Assembly: GCF_032918005.1 (NCBI RefSeq)
Contig: NZ_CP136628.1
Location: forward strand, 1,039,501-1,103,500
DNA: 64,000 bases
From: Bradyrhizobium sp. NDS-1
Lineage (GTDB): Bacteria > Pseudomonadota > Alphaproteobacteria > Rhizobiales > Xanthobacteraceae
Reading direction: 5' to 3'
Part shown: one piece after another, positions 57,343 to 64,000 of the stretch
Position numbering within the stretch: the first letter of the stretch is position 1
How the letters are laid out: every line of letters begins with the position of its first letter
Notes under the pieces: generated by a model
Told to the model about the DNA's origin: nothing
Databases searched by the model: none
What the model saw: only the letters and a program-made list of their open reading frames with translations
Program-made: the position numbers and the translations under genes

Positions 57343-57804
57343 TCACGCCGCCGACGCCTTCACCTTCACCGGATGGAGCGCACGGAACGCGATCGCGATC
57401 CTGTTCCAGGCGTTGATGGCGCCGATCAGCATGGTCAGGTTTACCGTTTCCTCCTCGGAGAACTGCGCACGGACCTGCTCATAGACATCGTCGGGCGCAT
57501 GCGTCTGCGAAATCAGCGTTACCGATTCCGTCCAGGCCAGCGCGGCGCGCTCGCGGTCCGAGTAGAGCGGGGATTCGCGCCAGGCATTGAGCAGGTAGAT
57601 GCGCTGCTCGGTCTCTCCGCGCTTGCGCGCGTCTTCGGTGTGCATGTTGATGCAGAAGGCGCAGCCGTTGATCTGCGATGCCCGGATCTTGACGAGTTCG
57701 ATCAATGATTTCTCCAGGCCCGTCGACTGGATCTGCGTCTCTAGTGCCATCAGTGCTTTGATCGTTTCGGGCGCGGCCTGGTAGTAGTTCATGCGGGGCT
57801 TCAT
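57343..57804 (-). CDS. AhpD-like carboxymuconolactone-decarboxylase family protein
   Basis: The 153-residue protein keeps the redox CxxC with its downstream His (CAFCINMH) typical of AhpD-type peroxidase partners. The family reduces peroxides or acts as a lactone decarboxylase; the CxxC suggests thiol redox. AAGGAG precedes the ATG. It follows emrB by 30 bp and is the last gene of that operon. Confidence 0.87.
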   Translation of the reverse strand: MKPRMNYYQAAPETIKALMALETQIQSTGLEKSLIELVKIRASQINGCAFCINMHTEDARKRGETEQRIYLLNAWRESPLYSDRERAALAWTESVTLISQTHAPDDVYEQVRAQFSEEETVNLTMLIGAINAWNRIAIAFRALHPVKVKASAA

Positions 57805-57834
57805 GGTCGTTCTCCTTGCTCTCTCTGGTTGGGA

Positions 57835-59442
57835 TCAGTGGGCTCCGCCGGCCGAGGCCTGGCCGGGTTTCTTCAGGAAGAGGACGGCGGCCAAAGCCAC
57901 GATTAGCGCCATGCCGAGCAGATAGAAGGTGTCGCTGAAGGCGAAGATATAAGCCTGCTTCTGCACGATACGCCCGATCGCGACATAGGCGCGATGCGCG
58001 GCGTCTGCACGGTCGAGGATGCCGTGATTGACGAAATACTGGGTGAGCTGCTCCAGCCGCGTGCGCGTCGCCTGCTCGAACACCGAGACCGACTGCATCA
58101 GCACGTTGGAGTGATACTGCTCGCGCTTGGTCAGTACGGTCTGGAGCAGTGCGATGCCGACGGCGCCGCCGAGATTGCGCATCATGTTGAACAGGCCGGA
58201 AGCCGAGCCCGCGTTCTCCGGCTCGATGCCTGCGGTTGCGACGGCCGACAGCGGCGCCATCACCAACGCCTGGCCGATGGCGCGGACGATGTTGGGCCAC
58301 AGCAGCTGGTCTGCGGCATAGTCGCTGGTCATATAGATGTTCATGAAGTTGGAAGCGGCGAACAGCACGAAGCCGACACCGATGATGATCCGCGCATCGA
58401 ACCTCTGCATCAGGCGCGGCACGAACGGGATCAAGAGGAGCTGCGGCAATCCAGTCCAGGCCAGCACCATGCCGATCTGTTCGGCATTATAACCCTGAAT
58501 GCGCGAGAGATATTGTGGGAGGATGAACACGGAACCGTAGAGCGCAATGCCGAGCAGGAAATTTGCGAGCATGCCGAAGCCGAAATTGCGGCGAACGAGC
58601 AGGCGCAGATTGAGCAGCGGCTTCTTCACCGTCAGTTCGATGATAAGGAAGGCGGCCAGCGCAACGGCCGCGATCACTGACAGCTTGACGATGAAGGGTG
58701 AGCCGAACCAGTCGTCCTTGTTACCTTCCTCGAGCACGGTCTGGAGCGCGGACAGCCCGATCGCCATGGTGATGATGCCGGCCCAGTCGCCCTCGCGCAG
58801 CAGCGACAGCTTCATGGGCTGTGCGTCGAGCGCGTACCAGAGCATGCCGACCATGATCGCGCCGGGGACGAGGTTGACGTAGAAGATGTACTCCCAGCCG
58901 AAATTCTCGGTGAGATATCCCCCGATGGTCGGGCCGATCGCAGGAGCGAACGTCGCGGACAGCGCGAACAACGCAAGGCCGACCGGCTGTTTTCCGCGCG
59001 GCAGCAGCGTGATGATCAGCGTGAACGCCATCGGAATCAGAACGCCGCCGGTGAAGCCCTGCACGGCGCGCAGCACGATCATCTGCGGCAGGTCCTGAGC
59101 CAGGGCGCAGGCCGCCGACAGCAGGAGGAACAGGATCGCGTTGGTGAGCAGATAGATCCGGATCGAGAATACCTGTGCGAGCCAGCCGGAGAGCGGAATC
59201 ACCACGATCTCCGCGACCAGATAGGAGGTGGAAATCCAGCCGCCGTCGTCGATGCCGGCGCCGATCGCGCCCTGGATGTCGGCCAGCGAGGCGTTGACGA
59301 TCTGGATGTTCAGCACCGCCATGAAAGCGCCGAGCGTGGCGCCGATCACCGCGATCCAGGTCTTGGCCGACACCGCCGGTGCGGCGGGCGCTGCGGAGGC
59401 GGAGAAACCGGTAGCATTGACGGTCGGTTGGAGCGTGCTCAT
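57835..59442 (-). CDS. emrB: MFS multidrug efflux transporter, EmrB/QacA (DHA2) type
   Basis: The 535-residue inner-membrane protein has about 14 helices. Family motifs include LNIQIVNASLADIQGAIGAG (motif D1 region), LAQVFSIRIYLLTNAILFLL and RAVQGFTGGVLIPMAFTLI (motif C-like). It exports drugs or hydrophobic compounds by proton exchange and needs EmrA as periplasmic adaptor. The start lies five bases past the emrA stop. Confidence 0.93.
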   Translation of the reverse strand: MSTLQPTVNATGFSASAAPAAPAVSAKTWIAVIGATLGAFMAVLNIQIVNASLADIQGAIGAGIDDGGWISTSYLVAEIVVIPLSGWLAQVFSIRIYLLTNAILFLLLSAACALAQDLPQMIVLRAVQGFTGGVLIPMAFTLIITLLPRGKQPVGLALFALSATFAPAIGPTIGGYLTENFGWEYIFYVNLVPGAIMVGMLWYALDAQPMKLSLLREGDWAGIITMAIGLSALQTVLEEGNKDDWFGSPFIVKLSVIAAVALAAFLIIELTVKKPLLNLRLLVRRNFGFGMLANFLLGIALYGSVFILPQYLSRIQGYNAEQIGMVLAWTGLPQLLLIPFVPRLMQRFDARIIIGVGFVLFAASNFMNIYMTSDYAADQLLWPNIVRAIGQALVMAPLSAVATAGIEPENAGSASGLFNMMRNLGGAVGIALLQTVLTKREQYHSNVLMQSVSVFEQATRTRLEQLTQYFVNHGILDRADAAHRAYVAIGRIVQKQAYIFAFSDTFYLLGMALIVALAAVLFLKKPGQASAGGAH

Positions 59443-59447
59443 GGATT

Positions 59448-60599
59448 TCAGCCGCCATTGGCGCGAGACGTGGTGTCGGCCAGACGCTTGGCCGTCTCGC
59501 GCTCTGTCAGAACCGCCTGCTTGGTGTTCACGGTCGGCACCGCCGACATGCCGGGGCGCAGCAGGCCGGTGAGGCTGTGGTCGTCGAGCACGATCTTCAC
59601 GGGAACGCGCTGCACGATCTTGGTGAAATTGCCGGTGGCGTTGTCCGGCGGCAGCAGCGCGAATTCGAGCCCGCTCGCCGGCGACAGGCTGTCGACATGG
59701 CCGCGCAGCGTCTTGTTGCGGAAGCTGTCGACGTGCAATTCGACCGGCTGTCCCGGTCGCACATGCGTGAGCTGGGTCTCCTTGAAATTCGCGACGACAT
59801 AAACCGCATCGAGCGGCACCACCGCCATCAATTGCGTGCCGGCTTGCACATACTGGCCGACTCGCAAGCTCCGGGCGCCGACAGTGCCGTCGACCGGCGC
59901 ATTGATCTCGGTATAAGACAGGTTCAGCGCCGCCTGCTGCGCGACGGCGCGGGCGCGTTCGAGCTGAGCGGTGGCCTGGGCGCGCTGGGTGGTGAGCACG
60001 TCGATCTTGCGCTGTGCGGCCAGAAGGCCGGATTTCGCGTGCTGCAATTGCGCGCTGCTGGCGCGCAACGCCGCGTCGGTCTGCTGCGCGCGCTGGATGG
60101 TGCCGGAGCCCGACTTCATCAGGTCGTCGTAGCGGGCGCGCTCCTCCTGAGCGAATTTCAGATTGGCGCCGGCGGAGGTGACATCGGCCGTGCTCTGCTC
60201 GATGATCGGCTGCTGCAGTTCGAGCTGGGCGTCGATATTGCGCACCGAGGCTTCGCCGGCGGCGACGTCGGCTTCCGCCTGGTCGAGCGCCGCCTTGAAG
60301 TCGCGGTCGTCGATCTTGGCCAGCGCCTGGCCTGCCCGAACCTTCTCGTTGTCGCCGACCAGCACCTTTGCGATGTAACCGGACACCTTGGGTGCGATGA
60401 TCGTGGAATCGGCCTTCACATAGGCGTCGTCGGTGGATTCGAGGTAGCGGCCCGTCGTCAGATAGTCATAGCCGTAATGGCCGGCGGCGGCGACGCCGAG
60501 TGCCAATGCCAGGCCAAAGGCTGCGCGCTTGATGGCTTGGCGGGATGGGCGAAGGCTGGTTTGTTTATTGGTTTCAGCGACATAAGAGGCGTTCGACAT
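59448..60599 (-). CDS. emrA: HlyD/EmrA family efflux adaptor
   Basis: The 383-residue protein has one N-terminal membrane helix (about 25-45), a biotinyl-lipoyl-like domain (STDDAYVKADSTIIAPKVSGYIAKVLVGDNEKVRAGQAL), a long coiled coil (about 100-200) and a C-terminal barrel. It links EmrB to an outer-membrane channel. The start at 60599 follows GAGGA; the longer frame to 60920 is not supported. emrA leads the operon emrA-emrB-ahpD-like. Confidence 0.93.
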   Translation of the reverse strand: MSNASYVAETNKQTSLRPSRQAIKRAAFGLALALGVAAAGHYGYDYLTTGRYLESTDDAYVKADSTIIAPKVSGYIAKVLVGDNEKVRAGQALAKIDDRDFKAALDQAEADVAAGEASVRNIDAQLELQQPIIEQSTADVTSAGANLKFAQEERARYDDLMKSGSGTIQRAQQTDAALRASSAQLQHAKSGLLAAQRKIDVLTTQRAQATAQLERARAVAQQAALNLSYTEINAPVDGTVGARSLRVGQYVQAGTQLMAVVPLDAVYVVANFKETQLTHVRPGQPVELHVDSFRNKTLRGHVDSLSPASGLEFALLPPDNATGNFTKIVQRVPVKIVLDDHSLTGLLRPGMSAVPTVNTKQAVLTERETAKRLADTTSRANGG

Positions 60600-60695
60600 G
60601 GCATCCTCAAGAACTTCACGGACGCCGAAAAGCGTCTGGACGACCCTAAGATGAGTTGTCCAGCCAATTGTGATAATCCCGGAATTGATGGAAGC

Positions 60696-60718
60696 ATTAT
60701 CCAGTCTTAGCGGATAAT
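60696..60718. promoter_or_regulatory. Inverted repeat, probable LysR operator
   Basis: ATTATCC (60696-60702) and GGATAAT (60712-60718) form a perfect 7-bp inverted repeat with a nine-base spacer in the emrA-LysR divergent region. Confidence 0.5.
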
Positions 60719-60732
60719 TGGAGCGTCGAGCC

Positions 60733-61644
60733 TTGGACCGCTTTACCAGCCTCACCGCCTTTGTCCGGGTGGTCGAAACCGGCGGCTTCTCCGCCGCAGC
60801 CCGTAAGCTCGACATGTCGACCACCATGGTGAGCAACCACGTGCAGGCGCTGGAGGACCGGCTCGGCGTGCGCCTGCTCAACCGCACCACGCGCAAGGTG
60901 AGCCTCACCGAAATCGGCAAGGCTTATTACGACCGTTCCACCCAGATTCTCGCCGATCTCGAACAGGCCGACGACATCGCCAGCGAATTGCAGTTGGTGC
61001 CGCGCGGTACATTGCGCATCCACGTGGCCACGCACATGGTGCCCTTCGTCGCGCCCGTCGCGGCAAAGCTCCTGTCGGCCTATCCGGAACTCAAGATCGA
61101 TCTGCGCATGGGCGAAGCCGAGGTGGACCTCATCGAGGAGGGCTATGACGTCGCTCTGCGCATGACCTCGCCCCCGGACTCCAGCTTGATCGTCCGCAGC
61201 CTCGCCACCTGGCGCCACGTGCTGTGCTGCTCGCACGACTATCTCGAAAAGCATGGTCGTGTTCACAAGCTCGGCGAGCTTGCCGCGCACAATTGCGCGC
61301 GACATCTGAACTATCCCTTCGGTGACGATTGGCGCTTCTTCGATCGCAAGGGCTCGCCGGCATCGGTGCGCGTCTCCGGCAGCTTCATCACCAACAGCGG
61401 CGAAGCGTTGCGGAAGGTGGCGCTGGAGGGCGCGGCCGTCTGCCTGATGGCCGGCTTTCTCGTCCAGGGCGATCTCGACGCTGGGCACCTCGTTCGGCTG
61501 CTGCCCGAATATCGTCCGGTCGAGATGTCGATGAACGCGGTCTATCCACACCGGCATCACCTGTCGGCGAAGGTCCGGACCTTCATCGACATGCTGGTGC
61601 ATCACAGCGCCGAGCAGAAGAAGCTGATCAATCCGTACGCATGA
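60733..61644 (+). CDS. LysR-type regulator divergent from emrAB
   Basis: The 303-residue protein has a DNA-binding domain (FTSLTAFVRVVETGGFSAAARKLDMSTTMVSNHVQALEDRLGVRLLNRTTRKVSLT) and a C-terminal sensing domain. No ATG fits; I chose TTG at 60733 (LDRFTSLTAF), with TTGGAG upstream, over TTG at 60718, which overlaps the inverted repeat. It probably controls emrA-emrB-ahpD-like. Confidence 0.88.
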   Translation: MDRFTSLTAFVRVVETGGFSAAARKLDMSTTMVSNHVQALEDRLGVRLLNRTTRKVSLTEIGKAYYDRSTQILADLEQADDIASELQLVPRGTLRIHVATHMVPFVAPVAAKLLSAYPELKIDLRMGEAEVDLIEEGYDVALRMTSPPDSSLIVRSLATWRHVLCCSHDYLEKHGRVHKLGELAAHNCARHLNYPFGDDWRFFDRKGSPASVRVSGSFITNSGEALRKVALEGAAVCLMAGFLVQGDLDAGHLVRLLPEYRPVEMSMNAVYPHRHHLSAKVRTFIDMLVHHSAEQKKLINPYA

Positions 61645-61715
61645 AGTCGTTATGTTGCAGCGCGACGCCGCCGGAAGGCTAGGCGTTTGAAAGCCCGCGC
61701 CTCGCGCTATTTCCC

Positions 61716-63134
61716 TCAGGAAGGCGGCGGCAGCCGGCCGAACACGCCGTCGAGCGCCATGCCGATCGCAAGCAGGTGGCGATCGCTTCCGGCAGGGCCG
61801 TCGAGCTCGAGTCCGACCGGCAATTTGCTGCTGGCGCCGAGCGCGATCGGGATCTGGATTCCGGGAATACCGGCATTGCTGCCGGGATCGGTGTTCTGGA
61901 TGAAGAGTCCGAAGTTCTCGAGGCTGCTGGAGTCGGGGTTGGAGGCGATCGCGACCCGCGGCGTGGTCGGGAAAGCGATCGCGTCGAGCCCGTTGCTCGA
62001 AAATGTATCGCGGTAGAGCGCCTGAAGCGCGGGACGCGCCGTCTTGACCGCGGTATCATAGATCGGCCCGGCATCAACCAGCGTGCCGTCCGGACCCGGC
62101 AGCTTGCGCGGGATGACGAGGCCGTCATAGGTGCCCTTCACGTCGGGACTCGCGATTTCGCTCGCCAGCGCTTCGATGGTGATGCCCGTGCCGGTGTGCT
62201 TCAGATACAGGACCATGTCGTCATAGGCTTCATACAGGGCGACGGGGAAGCCGATCTGGCCGTTGAGTTCGGCGAGCTGTGGCATCTCGACCTCGACGAT
62301 CATGACGCCACGTGCCTTCATCTGCACGATAGCGGCCTGGAATGCGGTTTCAGTATCGGCATCGAGATTGGTCAACATCGACTTCACGACGCCGATCCGT
62401 ACCTGCTTCAGGTCGGCCGGCGCGAGCACATCGCCACCCGCGATCACGCGATCGATCAGCGCGACATCGGCCATGGTCGCAGCCATCGGGCCTGCGGTGT
62501 CCCGCGTATGCGAGATCGGCGCGATGCCCTCTTGCGGATAGCGCCCGACGGTTGGGCGCAGCGAAGCGCATCCGTTCAGCGCGCCCGGCACCCGGACCGA
62601 TCCGCCGGTATCGGTGCCGAGCCCGCCCGCGACGATCCGCGCGCCGATGGCCGCACCCGTTCCGGACGAGGAGCCGCCCGCGATCAGGGCGCGGTCATAG
62701 GCGTTACGTACGCCGAACTCGGCGCCGGTCCTGAATGCGGTGTTGTAGCCCGAGATGCCAAAGGCCAGCTCGTGCATGCTGGTCTTGCCGATGATGACCG
62801 CACCCGCCGCGCGCAGCCTTGCCACGACTGGCGCATCGGCTTTTGGAACGTAGTCCTTGAGCGCGGGCGTGCCGGCGCTACAAGGCAGTCCCGCGACCTC
62901 GATGTTGTCCTTGATCACGACGGACACACCACCGAGCGGCTTGCTCGTGTCGCCCGTCGCATCGAATGCCGCGGCGGCCTTCAAGGCGCCGGCCTCGTCC
63001 AGCGTGACGAAGGCATTGAGATCGGGGTTGGCCTTGGCGCGGGCGAGAGCCTCCGTCGTCAGCGCGGTGCTCGTGACTGTCCCGGCCCGGAGCTCCGCGG
63101 CGGCCTGGCTGAGGGTCAACTGGTCGAAATCCAT
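61716..63134 (-). CDS. Amidase, amidase-signature family
   Basis: The 472-residue protein has the Ser-cisSer-Lys triad of the family: Lys in VVIKDNIEV, cis-Ser and Gly-rich loop in AGGSSSGTGAAIGARI, and the nucleophile in GTDTGGSVRVPGALNG. It hydrolyses an amide to the acid and ammonia. Members include indoleacetamide hydrolases; the substrate cannot be decided. The ATG at 63134 is 70 bp downstream of the ferredoxin oxidoreductase gene on the same strand. Confidence 0.9.
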   Translation of the reverse strand: MDFDQLTLSQAAAELRAGTVTSTALTTEALARAKANPDLNAFVTLDEAGALKAAAAFDATGDTSKPLGGVSVVIKDNIEVAGLPCSAGTPALKDYVPKADAPVVARLRAAGAVIIGKTSMHELAFGISGYNTAFRTGAEFGVRNAYDRALIAGGSSSGTGAAIGARIVAGGLGTDTGGSVRVPGALNGCASLRPTVGRYPQEGIAPISHTRDTAGPMAATMADVALIDRVIAGGDVLAPADLKQVRIGVVKSMLTNLDADTETAFQAAIVQMKARGVMIVEVEMPQLAELNGQIGFPVALYEAYDDMVLYLKHTGTGITIEALASEIASPDVKGTYDGLVIPRKLPGPDGTLVDAGPIYDTAVKTARPALQALYRDTFSSNGLDAIAFPTTPRVAIASNPDSSSLENFGLFIQNTDPGSNAGIPGIQIPIALGASSKLPVGLELDGPAGSDRHLLAIGMALDGVFGRLPPPS

Positions 63135-63204
63135 GATGCATCACCCGATGAGCGGGGCATCGGTGCCCCTCGGGCCTTGAAGCTGAAGCCTCGGCGGCTT
63201 CGCG

Positions 63205-64000
63205 TCAACCGGTGGCGGTCATCTTTGTCGGCGATGGCGTGTGGAGTTCGTCAAACAGCCGCTCGACCTCTGTCTTCACAGCCTTGATCGCGGTGTCCTT
63301 GACCGGGCCGTAGCCGCGGATCTCCATCGGCGCCTTTGCAATTGCGATGAGAGCCGGCAGCCGCGCGGGTTCGAGCTCGCCGAGCATCCGCTCGATTAGG
63401 CCTTGATACCACGGAATCAATTCGCGCTCGGTGCGCCGCTCCGCGGCGTAGCCGAACGGATCGAACGGCGTTCCGCGCAGCCCCTTCAACCGCGCCAGCA
63501 GGGTGAGAGGCGTCTGGATCCACTGACCGAACGCGCGCTTGCGCGGGCGTCCACGAGCGTCGTTGCGCGACGGCAGGAACGGCGGGGCGAGGTGATACTG
63601 GATCTTGAAGCCGTCCTCGAATTCGCGTTTGAGCTCGTCGAGGAATCCGCTCTGCATGTGCAGCCGCGCCACCTCGTACTCGTCCTTGTAGGCCATCAGC
63701 TTGAACAAGGCGCGGGCGACTGCCTCGGTCAGAGCCTCGCTGTTCAGAGCAGCTTCGGCCCGGCGGACCCTCGCGACGATCGTCCGGTACCTTGCCGCAT
63801 AGGTACTGTCCTGATAGGCGGTGAGAAAGCCGGCGCGACGGTCGATGATCTGGTCGAGTGTCTCGGCCGCGAGCGTTTCGTTCACCTTTGGCAGGAAGTC
63901 CGGATCGGAAGCCGCAATCCGGCCCCAGGCAAAGGCCTGCTTGTTGTGCTCGACGGCGACGCCGTTGAGCTCGATCGCGCGCAGCAGCGCTGCAATCGAA
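63205..64000 (-). CDS. Indolepyruvate ferredoxin oxidoreductase, C-terminal part (start outside window)
   Basis: The frame is open from 64000 to the stop at 63205, about 265 residues. The sequence matches the C-terminal region of the large fused indolepyruvate/2-ketoacid ferredoxin oxidoreductases (AIELNGVAVEHNKQAFAWGRIAASDP, RRAGFLTAYQDSTYAARYRT, RALFKLMAYKDEYEVARL). The full protein is about 1150 residues and carries ThDP and Fe-S sites upstream, outside the window. It converts aryl pyruvates to aryl-acetyl-CoA. Confidence 0.85.
   Translation of the reverse strand, partial: SIAALLRAIELNGVAVEHNKQAFAWGRIAASDPDFLPKVNETLAAETLDQIIDRRAGFLTAYQDSTYAARYRTIVARVRRAEAALNSEALTEAVARALFKLMAYKDEYEVARLHMQSGFLDELKREFEDGFKIQYHLAPPFLPSRNDARGRPRKRAFGQWIQTPLTLLARLKGLRGTPFDPFGYAAERRTERELIPWYQGLIERMLGELEPARLPALIAIAKAPMEIRGYGPVKDTAIKAVKTEVERLFDELHTPSPTKMTATG

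Noticed and set aside
61776..63287. 503-codon plus-strand frame opposite the amidase
   Set aside because: The amidase-signature residues are on the minus strand; this frame is a shadow.

Overview
The window is GC-rich chromosomal DNA from an alphaproteobacterium, most likely Bradyrhizobium or a close relative (Nitrobacteraceae). The evidence is the protein repertoire (CpdR, GltBD, an HisN-type phosphatase, several class III cyclases), an RpoH promoter followed by a ROSE-like RNA thermometer in front of an Hsp20 gene, an alphaproteobacterial suhB/alpha-r8-type small RNA, and several families of short palindromic intergenic repeats. The species call is inference. I see no prophage, transposase, integrase or CRISPR array.

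Layout. 1-7 kb: the end of an outer-membrane barrel gene, then glutamate synthase (gltB, gltD) on the minus strand with a palindromic repeat between the two genes. 7.5-19 kb: a secreted Pro/Ala/Gln-rich protein, two alpha/beta hydrolases, the heat-shock gene, a large membrane protein that appears to fuse a chloroperoxidase-like domain to a RoxA-like diheme domain, a cyclase-TPR protein, LysE and TauE exporters, a GFA protein and a LysR regulator. 19-23.3 kb: three tiny genes, an HisN-type phosphatase, the small RNA, an N-formylglutamate amidohydrolase, cpdR and tRNA-Val(GAC). 23.6-27.6 kb: an accessory-looking stretch with an orphan binding protein, small hypothetical genes, an acidic secreted peptide, dodecin and a phytochelatin-synthase-like protein. 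27.6-34.3 kb: an enolase-superfamily enzyme, a heme-binding adenylate cyclase, a second orphan binding protein flanked by direct repeats, a probable pseudo-esterase and an AlkB-like dioxygenase. 34.3-43.5 kb: an operon of a DUF4173-like membrane protein with a two-component system, a GH3 hydrolase, a peptide-binding protein, and a TetR gene divergent from a pspA-yiaA-like envelope module across three palindromes. 43.5-52.8 kb: a metabolic group (SDR, aldehyde dehydrogenase, ene-reductase, GFA protein, benzoylformate-decarboxylase-like enzyme, flavin monooxygenase, M20 peptidase). 52.9-57.2 kb: a complete amino-acid ABC importer (gltI-J-K-L type) and a D-amino-acid transaminase. 57.3-64 kb: an emrA-emrB-AhpD-like operon with a divergent LysR gene, an amidase, and the 3' part of an indolepyruvate ferredoxin oxidoreductase gene cut by the window edge.

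How the genes work together. GltBD makes glutamate from glutamine and 2-oxoglutarate. The ABC importer brings in acidic or polar amino acids, and the transaminase and amidases fit amino-acid and amide catabolism. Several parts concern stress: Hsp20 with its thermosensor, the PspA-like module, the EmrAB pump with an AhpD-like protein, AlkB, and the phytochelatin-synthase-like hydrolase. Very long open frames antisense to gltB, mdlC and other genes are GC-skew shadows and are not annotated.
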